64,000 nt of DNA, from the NCBI RefSeq assembly GCF_023898865.1, contig NZ_JAGSOV010000040.1, positions 62,001-126,000 on the forward strand. The letters run 5' to 3'. Below are positions 43,783 to 52,084 of the stretch, piece after piece (positions within the stretch are counted from its first letter, which is position 1; each line of letters starts with the position of its first letter). Origin of the DNA: Pseudonocardia humida (GTDB taxonomy: Bacteria > Actinomycetota > Actinomycetes > Mycobacteriales > Pseudonocardiaceae). The notes under the pieces were generated by a model, which worked only from the letters and a program-made list of their open reading frames with translations, had not been told where the DNA came from and ran no database searches. Both the position numbers and the translations under genes were made by a program.

Positions 43783-44949
43783 TCAGCCGGTCAGGGCGGC
43801 CTCGCGGGCCACGCCGTGCGCCACCAGCATCCGCCGCCCGACGGCCATCAGCGCCGCGGCCACCAGCATCGTCCCGGCGCCGATCAACCAGGCGGTCGGG
43901 AACGACAGGTGGGTGGCCAGGAAGCCGAAGCCGATCGGCCCGATGAAGCCGCCGCCGTACACGCCGACCTGCACGATCGACGTCGCGGCCGCAGGGGCCG
44001 ACGGGTTGAGCCGCACCACCGCGAACTGCAGCAGCCCCGGCCACGCCCAGCCCAGGCCGAACCCCAGCACGGTGCCCAGGACGAGGGCCGTGGTGCCGGG
44101 CACGGCCAGCAGGGCCAGGCCGCCCGCGCCGAGCACGAGGCTGCCCGCGACCACCGCGATGTGCCCGCCGGAGCGGCGGTCGGCCGCCCAGCCGTGCAGC
44201 AGCCGCAGGACGAGCCCGACGACGCTGCCCAGGGTCAGCGTGAGCCCGGCGAGCCCGGCGTCCACGCCGCGGTCGACCGCCGAGGCCACCAGGAAGATGC
44301 CCAGCGCGCTGGACGCCGCGGCGGCCAGCCCGGCGGCGACCCCGATCACCGACAGCGCGGCCTTGGCCAGCTCGCCGTCGCCGCGCGTCCGCTCGCGCCG
44401 GATGCTCTCCCGCGGGGTGAGCAGCAGCGCGGCGAGCGCGAGCCCGGCCCCGATCGCGTACGCCCACCGCCAGCCCACCGTCAGTGCGACCGCCGGGACC
44501 GCGGCCCCGGACAGCAGGGTCGCCAGCGGGATCGCGGCCTGCTTGACCCCGAACGACAGCCCCAGCCGGGAGGCGGGGACGTAGCGGGCCAGCGTCAGGT
44601 TGGAGGCGAGCTGGCCGAGCACGTTGCACCAGGCCCCGCACAGCAGGATCACCACGAGCGCGGCGTAGGACCGGGCCAGCACGGCCATCGCGGTCATCAC
44701 CAGCGCGGCCCCGATCACCGCCGCCCGGCTGGTCGGCACCGAGCCGAACCGCTCGACGAGCCACCCGCTCGGCAGCGAGGCGAGCGCGCTGACCGCGAAG
44801 AACAGCGCGACGACGACCCCCAGCCCCGCGGGGTCGAAGCCCAGCTCGGCGGAGATCTGGACGGTCAGCCCACCGGTCAGGAAGACCGGCAGCGTGCAGA
44901 CCGTGGTGGTGGTGACGGCCCCGGCCGCCGCGCGCACGGCACCCGACAT
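43783..44949 (-). CDS. MFS transporter
   Basis: 388 aa, ATG 44949, twelve predicted helices. The loop after helix 2 reads LPSGWLVERFGSVPTSRAAV, a form of the MFS G-x-x-x-D/E-R-x-G motif, and helix 5 includes GVKQAAIPLATLLSGA. Pattern close to CynX/NimT-like exporters. Substrate unknown. It is transcribed toward the TetR operator (37 bp), not with that operon's promoter, and is separated from the MBL gene above it by a large hairpin (45027-45081). Confidence 0.88.
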   Translation of the reverse strand: MSGAVRAAAGAVTTTTVCTLPVFLTGGLTVQISAELGFDPAGLGVVVALFFAVSALASLPSGWLVERFGSVPTSRAAVIGAALVMTAMAVLARSYAALVVILLCGAWCNVLGQLASNLTLARYVPASRLGLSFGVKQAAIPLATLLSGAAVPAVALTVGWRWAYAIGAGLALAALLLTPRESIRRERTRGDGELAKAALSVIGVAAGLAAAASSALGIFLVASAVDRGVDAGLAGLTLTLGSVVGLVLRLLHGWAADRRSGGHIAVVAGSLVLGAGGLALLAVPGTTALVLGTVLGFGLGWAWPGLLQFAVVRLNPSAPAAATSIVQVGVYGGGFIGPIGFGFLATHLSFPTAWLIGAGTMLVAAALMAVGRRMLVAHGVAREAALTG

Positions 44950-45026
44950 GTGAGCAACGCTAACCGGCTACCCGCCGGTCGCCCCCCGATGTGACCCACC
45001 CCCCTCCTCCCCACCCGCCCCCCGAA

Positions 45027-45081
45027 CGTCAGGAAAGCCACCATCAGGACACCTGGCGTCCGGATGGTGGCTTTCCTGACG
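45027..45081. terminator. Long hairpin downstream of the MBL/acyl-CoA ligase operon
   Basis: CGTCAGGAAAGCCACCATC (45027-45045) pairs with GATGGTGGCTTTCCTGACG (45063-45081): 19 bp without mismatch, with a small GGAC/GTCC inner stem. No U-tract. Position just past the stop of the minus-strand MBL gene fits termination before the MFS gene. A single arm-like copy occurs near 9374. Confidence 0.75.
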
Positions 45082-45123
45082 GCGGGGCGGGGCGGGGCGG
45101 GCGGGCGGGTCAGGGCGGGCGGG

Positions 45124-45939
45124 TCAGGGCGCCGCGAGCTGGAGGTAGGCGCGCTCGACGGCCTGGAGCGCGAACGTCCCGAAGTAGGGCAGCTCGCGCG
45201 CGGTCTCGGCGGCGGGACGGCCCTCGGCGTGCCCGGCCCTGGCCACGTCGGCCAGGCGGGCCAGCTCGGCGCGCTGCCCGGCGACGAACCCCCGGTCGAC
45301 GACGGCGCCGTGCCCGGGCACCACCGGGCCCTCGACCAGCTCCAGCAGGGCGTCCATCGTGGCCGGCCAGTCCAGCGGGTAACCGTCGCCGAACTGCGGC
45401 GGCGCGCCCTCCTCGACGAGGTCGCCCGCGACCAGGAGGTCGGCGTCGGGCACGACGACGACCAGGTCGCTGTCGGTGTGCCCGCGGCCCAGGTGGCGCA
45501 GCCGCACCGACCGCCCGCCGACGTCGAGCGTCGCCGCCCCGTCGACGGCGGCGCCCGGCGCGACCAGCTCGGCGACCTCGATCCGCCGGGCCTCCTCCTC
45601 GCGGCCGGCCGCGCGGTGGTGCTCGGCGATCCGGGTGCGCATCGCGACGCCCTCCGGCCCGGCGAGCACGTCGACGCAGCGCCGGTGCCCCCAGATCGGG
45701 GCCGGGCGGAAGGCGGCGTTGCCGAAGGCGTGGTCGTAGTGGAAGTGGGTGTTGACCACCGTCCACGGGTGCGGCGTGACGGTGCGCACGGCGGCGGCCA
45801 GCTCGGCGCCCTCCACCTCGTCCGAGCGGGTGTCGACGACCAGGCAGGCCCCGTCGCCGACGACCAGCGTCACGTTCAGGTCGAGGCTGCGGTGGCGACG
45901 GACGAAGACCCGGTCGGCGACCTCCGTCCAGGAGTCCAT
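45124..45939 (-). CDS. MBL-fold metallo-hydrolase (second)
   Basis: 271 aa, ATG 45939. VVNTHFHYDHAFGNAAF carries the HxHxDH site, then LRHLGRGHTDSDLVVVV, LVAGDLVEEGAPPQF and VPGHGAVVDRGF, all in the order of class B MBL-fold hydrolases (glyoxalase II/lactamase superfamily). The start overlaps the stop of the acyl-CoA ligase gene by one base, so the two are one unit. A thioesterase-like or lactone-hydrolysing role beside a CoA ligase is inference. Confidence 0.85.
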   Translation of the reverse strand: MDSWTEVADRVFVRRHRSLDLNVTLVVGDGACLVVDTRSDEVEGAELAAAVRTVTPHPWTVVNTHFHYDHAFGNAAFRPAPIWGHRRCVDVLAGPEGVAMRTRIAEHHRAAGREEEARRIEVAELVAPGAAVDGAATLDVGGRSVRLRHLGRGHTDSDLVVVVPDADLLVAGDLVEEGAPPQFGDGYPLDWPATMDALLELVEGPVVPGHGAVVDRGFVAGQRAELARLADVARAGHAEGRPAAETARELPYFGTFALQAVERAYLQLAAP

Positions 45940-47555
45940 CAGCCCTGGATGCGGCTGGTCTGCCCGGCCCACTCCCGCTCGCGCAGCTCGAACTTCTGCA
46001 CCTTGCCGGTGGACGTCTTGGGCAGCGCCTCGACCAGCTCCACCTCGCGCGGCGCCTTGTACCGGGCGATCTTCGTCTTGACGTGCTCGACCAGCTCCTC
46101 GCCGGTGGCGCTCTGCCCCGGCGCCAGCACCACGAACGCCTTGGGCCGCTCGCCCCACTGCTCGTCCGGCACGCCGATCACCGCCGCCTCCAGCACCGCC
46201 GGGTGCGACACGATGGCCTGCTCGACCTCGATGGTGGAGATGTTCTCCCCACCGGAGACGACGACGTCCTTGGCCCGGTCGCGCAGCTCGACGTAGCCGT
46301 CGGGGTGCAGGACGCCGAGGTCGCCGGAGTGGAACCAGCCGCCCTCGAACGCCTTCTCGGTGGCCGCGGGGTCGTCGTAGTAGCCGAGCATGACGTTGTT
46401 GCCGCGCATGACGACCTCGCCCATCGTCGTCGCGTCGGCGGGCACGTCGTTCATCGCGGCGTCGACGACGCGCAGCTCGTCGGCGCAGACCATGCCCACG
46501 CCCTGGCGGGCCTGCAACCGGGCCCGCTCGTCGCCCTCCACGTCGGCCCACTCCCGTTGGAACTGGTTGACCGAGTACGGGCCGTAGGTCTCGGTGAGCC
46601 CGTAGACGTGCACGATCCGGAAACCCATGCGCTCGGCGTGCGCGATGGTCGTCGGCGACGGGGGCGCGCCCGCGGTGGTGATCGTGATGGGCCGGTCGAG
46701 CTCGACGGCCTCCGGGGCGCGCAGGATCGTGGTGACGACGGTGGGCGCCCCGTTGAGGTGCGTGACGCCGTGCTGCGCGATCAGCTCCCAGATGACGTCA
46801 CCGCGCACCTCGCGCAGGCAGACGTGGGTGCCGCCGATCGCGGTGACGGCCCACGGCGTGCACCAGCCGTTGCAGTGGAACATCGGCAGCGTCCACAGGT
46901 AGACGCTGTCGAACGTGTGCCCCGAGTGCACCACCTCACCGAACGAGTTCAGGTAGGCGCCGCGGTGGGAGTACATGACGCCCTTGGGGCGCCCCGTCGT
47001 CCCCGACGTGTAGTTGATCGAAATGCAGGACGTCTCGTCGGCCACGCTCCAGGGCAGCGGCTCGTCGTTGCCGCGGGCGAGCAGGTCGTCGTAGGTGACG
47101 CCGCTGCCGGTGCCGTCGCCCGGGCTGACCGGGTCGATCACCGTGATGATCTCCTCGACGGTCTTCAACGCCCCCGCCACCGGCGCCACCGTCGGGTGCA
47201 GCGCGGCGTCGACGACGAGCAGCTTCGCCCCCGAGTGGTCGAGGATGTAGCGCACCTCGTCGGTGGACAACCGGGTGTTGACGGCCACCAGCACCGCCCC
47301 CGCCAGCGGCACCGCGAAGTGCGCGACCAGCATCTCGGGCACGTTCGGCAGCAGGTAGGCGACCCGGTCGCCCCGCGAGACCCCCGAGCCGCGCAACGCG
47401 TGCGCCACCCGGTTGACCTCCGCGGCGAACCCGGCGTAGGTGTGCCGCCGCTCGCCGTACGCGATGGCCGTCCGCTCGGGGAAGACCTTGGCGGAGCGGT
47501 CGAGGAACGCCAGCGGGGTCAGCGGGGTGTTCCAGACGCTCTGGTCGGCGGTCAT
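45939..47555 (-). CDS. Acyl-CoA synthetase (AMP-forming ligase, FadD-type)
   Basis: 538 aa, ATG 47555. ANL-family motifs: INYTSGTTGRPKGVMYSHRG (P-loop), VHVYGLTETYGPYSV, GWFHSGDLGVLHPDGYVELR, DRAKDVVVSGGENIST and the catalytic LPKTSTGKVQKFELR. The pattern is that of medium/long-chain acyl-CoA ligases (FadD35-like). It makes acyl-CoA from free acid and ATP. Co-transcribed with the MBL gene that follows. Its 5' side faces the 1.6-kb repeat element copy 1. Confidence 0.92.
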   Translation of the reverse strand: MTADQSVWNTPLTPLAFLDRSAKVFPERTAIAYGERRHTYAGFAAEVNRVAHALRGSGVSRGDRVAYLLPNVPEMLVAHFAVPLAGAVLVAVNTRLSTDEVRYILDHSGAKLLVVDAALHPTVAPVAGALKTVEEIITVIDPVSPGDGTGSGVTYDDLLARGNDEPLPWSVADETSCISINYTSGTTGRPKGVMYSHRGAYLNSFGEVVHSGHTFDSVYLWTLPMFHCNGWCTPWAVTAIGGTHVCLREVRGDVIWELIAQHGVTHLNGAPTVVTTILRAPEAVELDRPITITTAGAPPSPTTIAHAERMGFRIVHVYGLTETYGPYSVNQFQREWADVEGDERARLQARQGVGMVCADELRVVDAAMNDVPADATTMGEVVMRGNNVMLGYYDDPAATEKAFEGGWFHSGDLGVLHPDGYVELRDRAKDVVVSGGENISTIEVEQAIVSHPAVLEAAVIGVPDEQWGERPKAFVVLAPGQSATGEELVEHVKTKIARYKAPREVELVEALPKTSTGKVQKFELREREWAGQTSRIQG

Positions 47556-47862
47556 CGGCTCTCCTCGACGTGCGGCAGGTCCCCGCTGATCCTCAGCCCT
47601 CCCCGCCCGCTGGGCAACCACCCCACCCCAACCGCACCGGCTCACCGAGCCCGGCCGCCGGCGAACGGCGCCCTCGACCAGCAGGTTGGGCGAACGCGCC
47701 ACCCGCCCGCCCGACCTCACCCCGGTTGGGCGTACGGCGCGCTGGGCCGACCAGGCTGGGCACCGCCCCACTCGTTCGCCCGGCCCCTCCGGCCCGGGTT
47801 GAGCCAACGGCGCTCCCGCCCAAGGAGACTGGCCCGCCGCGCCACTCGCTCGCCGGTTGGGA

Positions 47863-48230
47863 CGAGAGTCGCGCTCACCCCGCCGGACGCAACGAAAGTC
47901 GCGTTCGCTCCGCAGGGCGCAACGGAAGCCGCGTTCGCTCCACCGGGTGCAACGAGAGTCGCGCTCGCCCTACGGGGCTGGGCGGACGCGCCACTCGCTC
48001 GCGGTGGGACGAGAGTCGCGTTCGCTCCTCGGGGCGGAACGAGAGTCGCGCTCGCGCCGCCGGGCGGAACGAGAGTCGCGCTCGCTCCTCGGGGCGGAAC
48101 GAGAGTCGCGCTCGCTCCCCAGGACGCAACGAAGTCGCGCTCGCCCAACGAGGCTGGGCGGACGCGCCACTTGCTCGCGGTGGGCCGAGAGTCGCGTTCG
48201 CTCGACCGGGCGCAACGAGAGTCGCGCTCG
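47863..48230. repeat. Array A: eleven 30-bp units with interspersed 27-bp modules
   Basis: Units with the core ACGAGAGTCGCG begin at 47863, 47893, 47923, 47953, 48010, 48040, 48070, 48100, 48130, 48186 and 48216. Spacing is exactly 30 except where a 27-bp module (GGCGGACGCGCCACTYGCTC) is inserted, giving 57 and 56. One unit (48130) has lost a base, breaking the frame. Copy 2 keeps only the outermost part of this array, so it has expanded or contracted. Confidence 0.8.
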
Positions 48231-48710
48231 CGCCCCGGCGAGGCGGCGCGCAGCACCGCGAGCGGGGCGAGGCACGGGGCGCGTAGCGCCCACCTCACCC
48301 CCGGAAGTGCTCCCCTGCCGTCGCCTCGGCGCGCACGGCGCAGCGCCTCCGGCGCCGGCCCGCACCCCGCCACGTGTTCGGAGCCGCGGACGGCGCAGCG
48401 GAGCGGAGCCGGGAAGCGGCGGGGTCCGGCGCCTGCGGTAGCGGGTGGTGGTGGGGTGTGGGTCGGTGTCGGAGGTGTTTCGATGGGTGGGTCGAGGTGG
48501 CGGCAGGGGAGCACTTTCCCACCCCCTGCTGGAGCTGAGGTCGTCCGCCGCGGAGGCGCCGCCGGAGGCGCAGTAGGCCGCAGCGTTGGCGGGCGGCGCG
48601 CCCGGCCCGAGGCTCAGCTCATGGACAGGTGAAGAGCGCGCCTGCGCGGCGGGCGACCTCGGATCGAGCAGGGGTCCGGCCCCTGCCCTCACGCCGACCC
48701 GCCCAGGGTT

Positions 48711-48793
48711 GCACGCCCGGGAAAACCCCCGCACGGCTGGCATCCACGCGCTGCGGTCGGCAGCGGAGGGTGCGGGGGCCTTCCGGGCGCGCA
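48711..48793 (-). ncRNA. Candidate long stem inside element copy 1 (minus-strand RNA)
   Basis: On the minus strand the arms at 48793-48770 and 48734-48711 pair through a GC-rich stem with G-U pairs (GGCC side opposite GGTT side) and one bulged base. Copy 2 forms the same stem from its plus strand. On the opposite strand the same positions would be A-C mismatches, so if this is RNA the strand is predicted. No promoter was identified. Confidence 0.35.
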
Positions 48794-48896
48794 CGCTGAG
48801 CGTGCCGACGTGACGGCAGGGGCCTCGGGAGAGGAGCGGGGCGCTGACGCGCCCCGGGGCTCCTCGCCTCCGGCGCTGCGCGCCGCATCGGGCGGG

Positions 48897-49250
48897 ACGA
48901 GCACTGCTTTCGTCGCGTCCGGTAGAACGAGCGCGACTCCCGTCGCGTCCGGTAGAACGAGCGCGACTCCCGTCGCGCCCGGTAGAACGAGCGCGACTCT
49001 CGTTGCGCCCCAGACGAGAGCGGCTCTCGTCCCACATAGCCGGGCGAATCTGGCTCTCGTCCCACATAGCCGAGCGAGAGTGGCTCTCGTCCCACATAGT
49101 GGGGCGAATGCGGCTCTCGTTCCAGGTAGCCGAGCGAGAGTGGCTCTCGTGCCACGTGGCGGGGCGAGAGTGGCTCTCGTGCCACGTGGCGGGGCGAGAG
49201 TGGCTCTCGTGCCATCCACCCGAGCGAGAGGGGCGCTCGACCCACGTGCT
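48897..49250. repeat. Array B: about twelve 30-bp units, perfectly in phase
   Basis: From about 48897 to 49250 the unit changes by substitution only; the central dyad is CGAGAGTGGCTCTCG (6-bp arms, 3-nt centre) in the best copies at 49136, 49166 and 49196, and CGAGCGCGACTCCCG in the older-looking ones. A period of 30 bp equals about three DNA turns and also ten codons. No spacers, so it is not CRISPR. Confidence 0.8.
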
Positions 49251-49331
49251 TGGCCGAGCGCGCCGTTCGCTCAAGCAGGGCGAGGGAAGCGTCCCGGGAC
49301 CGCCGCCCGGCGGTCGAGCAGGAGCGCTCGG

Positions 49332-49523
49332 TCAGCCCTCGAGCCGGATCGCGGCGCGCGGGCAGGCCTTGACGGCCTCCTCGAGCTTGGGGCGCAGCTC
49401 TTCCGACGGGTTCTCGTCGAGGATGTAGAGGTAGTCGTCGTCCCGTACCTCGAACACCTCGGGGGCGATGCCCATGCAGATGGCGTTGGACTCACACAGA
49501 TCGAAGTCGACCACGACCTTCAT
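49332..49523 (-). CDS. Small [3Fe-4S]-type ferredoxin
   Basis: 63 aa, ATG 49523. VDFDLCESNAICMGIAPEVF and VKACPRAAIRLEG give Cys10, Cys16 and Cys54 (C-x5-C...C-P), the three-Cys set of actinobacterial 3Fe-4S ferredoxins; the position of the fourth Cys is occupied by Ala/Met. These proteins feed electrons to cytochromes P450 or other oxidoreductases. No P450 gene is next to it. The 3' end faces element copy 1. Confidence 0.92.
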   Translation of the reverse strand: MKVVVDFDLCESNAICMGIAPEVFEVRDDDYLYILDENPSEELRPKLEEAVKACPRAAIRLEG

Positions 49524-49615
49524 GACCCCATGGTGCACCCGCCCGGCTCGGGCGGGAAGCCGGGGTACCGGGTACGGGTACCCTCACCAGGGCTTTGGGT
49601 GACCTAACCCGGGTG

Positions 49616-49786
49616 TCAGCGGCCGGCGGTGGTGGCCGGGCCGTGCTGGGGCACGCGGACGGTGGCGGCCGCGGACGGGCCCGGGTCGGGTGGGAAGGCG
49701 GTAGTCGCGGTCAGCATGCCGGCGGCGACCCCGGCGCTGATCAGGGCGCAGACGAGGGCGGTTCGGCGGGATACGCACAGGCGCAC
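49616..49786 (-). CDS. Small membrane or secreted hypothetical protein
   Basis: 56 aa if started at GTG 49786, where GAGGA lies 8 bases upstream. VRLCVSRRTALVCALISAGV then AAGMLTATTAFPPDPGPSAA: a basic N-terminus, one hydrophobic helix and a Pro/Ala tail, like a short signal-anchored peptide. The frame is open further upstream but that part is low-complexity. No family recognised. It may be a chance ORF. Confidence 0.4.
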   Translation of the reverse strand: MRLCVSRRTALVCALISAGVAAGMLTATTAFPPDPGPSAAATVRVPQHGPATTAGR

Positions 49787-49985
49787 TTCGGCGTCCTCTC
49801 GGGGCGGGGTGGCCCGGGCGGGGGCGGGGGCCGCGGCAGCGGCCGTCCCCCGGACCATCACGCCGGCCCCGCCCGGCGTTAACAGCCCGGTGACGTGATC
49901 CCGCCAGATTGCGCTGATCGGCGGTACAGGGACCACTGAAAGGTGGCGGAGCGCGGGTAACAGAGGTGACCCGCACCGCCAGGGT

Positions 49986-51863
49986 TCAGGTGCGGCGCAG
50001 GACCGGGCGCAGGGCGTCCAGCACGCCGGCGTCGTCGATGGTGGAGGGGACCGGCTCGTCGGCGCCGTCGGCGATGCCGCGCATCGTCTTGCGCAGGATC
50101 TTCCCGGAGCGGGTCTTGGGCAGGGCGGGCACGACGGCGACGTCCTTCAGCGAGGCCACCGCCCCGACCTGGTTGCGCACCAGCGCCACCAGCTCCGCGC
50201 GCAGCTGCTCCTCGTCGACCTGGACGCCCGCCTTGAGCACGACGAACCCGCGCGGCACCTGGCCCTTCATCGCGTCCGCCACGCCGATCACGGCGCATTC
50301 GGCGACGGCGGGGTGCGTGGCGAGCACCTCCTCCATGCCGCCGGTGGACAGCCGGTGCCCGGCCACGTTGATGACGTCGTCGGTGCGGCCCATGACGTAG
50401 ACGTAGCCGTCGGCGTCGATGCGCCCGCCGTCGCCGGTGAGGTAGTAGCCGTCGAACGTCGACATGTACGAGCGGACGAACCGCTCGTCGTCGTTCCACA
50501 GGGTCGGCAGCGAGCCCGGCGGCATCGGCAGCTTCACCACGATGGCGCCGTCGGTGCCGGGCTCGACGGGGTTGCCGGAGCCGTCGAGCACCCGCACGTC
50601 CCAGCCGGGCAGCGGGCGGGTGGGGGAGCCCGGTTTGATCTCCAGCAGCTCGATGCCCGCGGGGTTGGCCACGATCGGCCAGCCGGTCTCGGTCTGCCAC
50701 CAGTGGTCGATGACCGGGATGCCGAGCAGCTCCGACGCCCACCGGTAGGTCTCCGGGTCGAGCCGCTCGCCGGCCAGGAACAGGTACCGCAGTCCGGACA
50801 GGTCGTACTCGGCGAGCAGCTTGCCCTCCGGGTCCTCCTTCTTGATCGCCCGGAACGCGGTGGGCGCGGTGAACATGCTCTTGACGCCGTTCTCGGCGAC
50901 CACCCGCCAGAACTGCCCGGCGTCCGGGGTGCCCACCGGCTTGCCCTCGTAGAGCACGGTCGTGGCGCCGGCCAGCAGCGGCGCGTAGACGATGTAGGAG
51001 TGCCCGACGACCCACCCGACGTCGGACGCGGTGAAGATCGTCTCCCCGGCCCCGACGTCGTAGACGTTGGGCATCGACCAGGCCAGTGCGACGGCGTAGC
51101 CGCCGCCGTCGCGCACCACGCCCTTGGGCTTCCCGGTCGTGCCCGACGTGTAGAGGACGTAGAGCGGGTCGGTGGCCTTGACCGGCACGCAGGCGGCGGG
51201 CTCGGCGCCGGCCATCGCCCCGGCCCAGTCGACGTCGTCGGGTCCCATCTGCGCGGTGGCCTGCGGGCGGGCCAGGATCACCCGCTTGGCGGGCCGGTGC
51301 GCGGCCAGCTCGATGGCGCGGTCGAGCAGCGGCTTGTACTCGATGACCCGCTTGCCCTCGATGCCGCAGGACGCCGAGACGATCACGGTGGGCCGGGCGT
51401 CGTCGATCCGGACGGCGAGCTCCTTGGCCGCGAACCCGCCGAACACGACGGAGTGCACCGCGCCGATGCGGGCGCAGGCCAGCATGGCGACGGCGGCCTC
51501 CGGGACCATCGGCATGTAGATCACGACGCGGTCGCCGCGGCCGACGCCGAGGCCGACCAGCACGCCGGCGAACCGGGCCACCTCATCGCGCATCCGCGCG
51601 TAGCTGTAGGTCCGCTTGGTGCCGGTGACGGGGGAGTCGTAGACCAGCGCGGCCTGCTCGCCGCGGCCGGCGTCGACGTGGCGGTCGAGGGCGTTGTGGC
51701 AGACGTTGAGCTCGCCGTCGGGGAACCAGCGGTAGAACGGCGGCCGGGCGCCGTCCAGGGCGCGGGTGGGCTCGACGTGCCAGTCGAGGGAGCGGGCCGC
51801 GGCCAGCCAGAACCCCTCCGGGTCGTCCGTGCTGGACCGGAAGACGTCCTCGTAGGCGCCCAC
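49986..51863 (-). CDS. Propionyl/acetyl-CoA synthetase (AMP-forming)
   Basis: 625 aa, GTG 51863 with GGAGG six bases upstream. Acs/PrpE features: VYDSPVTGTKRTYSYARMRD, LYVLYTSGTTGKPKGVV, HSVVFGGFAAKELAVRIDDA, HWWQTETGWPI, GYYLTGDGGRIDADGYVYVM, GRTDDVINVAGHRLSTGGME and the regulatory Lys motif SGKILRKTMR that is acetylated in the family. Length and the start (AYEDVFRSSTDDPEGFW) favour the PrpE branch, activating propionate or acetate. It stands alone, divergent from the GDSL gene. Confidence 0.92.
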   Translation of the reverse strand: MGAYEDVFRSSTDDPEGFWLAAARSLDWHVEPTRALDGARPPFYRWFPDGELNVCHNALDRHVDAGRGEQAALVYDSPVTGTKRTYSYARMRDEVARFAGVLVGLGVGRGDRVVIYMPMVPEAAVAMLACARIGAVHSVVFGGFAAKELAVRIDDARPTVIVSASCGIEGKRVIEYKPLLDRAIELAAHRPAKRVILARPQATAQMGPDDVDWAGAMAGAEPAACVPVKATDPLYVLYTSGTTGKPKGVVRDGGGYAVALAWSMPNVYDVGAGETIFTASDVGWVVGHSYIVYAPLLAGATTVLYEGKPVGTPDAGQFWRVVAENGVKSMFTAPTAFRAIKKEDPEGKLLAEYDLSGLRYLFLAGERLDPETYRWASELLGIPVIDHWWQTETGWPIVANPAGIELLEIKPGSPTRPLPGWDVRVLDGSGNPVEPGTDGAIVVKLPMPPGSLPTLWNDDERFVRSYMSTFDGYYLTGDGGRIDADGYVYVMGRTDDVINVAGHRLSTGGMEEVLATHPAVAECAVIGVADAMKGQVPRGFVVLKAGVQVDEEQLRAELVALVRNQVGAVASLKDVAVVPALPKTRSGKILRKTMRGIADGADEPVPSTIDDAGVLDALRPVLRRT

Positions 51864-52071
51864 GCCTGGCCTCCTCGCCGTCGCGCCGGACCCCGCGGCC
51901 CGGGTGCTCGACCCGACCCTAGGACGCGCGCCCTCCGCCGGGCAGGTCCGTAGAGCGCCGATCGGCCTCCGACGGCCCCGCGCCCTCCCCGATTGGCGGG
52001 TGTAGTAGCCCGTTCCACCGGCTACTGCATGCCCGCTCTGCTGTACGGCGTAACGATATGTGACGATAGGC

Positions 52072-52081
52072 CTACATGTAG
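52072..52081. promoter_or_regulatory. CTACATGTAG palindrome in the prpE/GDSL divergent region
   Basis: A perfect 10-bp palindrome three bases before the GDSL ATG, in an AT-richer stretch (52050-52085). Could bind a regulator or be part of the promoter; unproved. Confidence 0.3.
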
Positions 52082-52084
52082 TGC

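Larger units (their letters stand above)
47690..49275. repeat. Long non-coding repeat element, copy 1 (inverted partner of 62095-63190)
   Basis: Outer part (about 47690-48260) is array A; the core (about 48260-48895) is a conserved stretch with no protein-like frame; the inner part (48897-49250) is array B. Copy 2 on the other side of a 13-kb segment has the same parts in inverted order with long exact runs. Single-base differences, for example CCCGGGAAAAC here against CCCGGAAAAC in the reverse of copy 2, shift every reading frame, so a shared protein is excluded. It lies between the 5' end of the acyl-CoA ligase and the 3' end of the ferredoxin gene. ORFs are open on both strands only because of base composition and 30-bp period. 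Confidence 0.8.

Noticed and set aside
47863-49250. CRISPR array
   Set aside because: Units follow each other without unique spacers, vary in sequence and form partial dyads. No cas genes are present.
47970-49274. 434-residue protein and several other long ORFs over the repeat element
   Set aside because: Frames are open on both strands because of the 30-bp period and GC bias; single-base indels between the two element copies break them.
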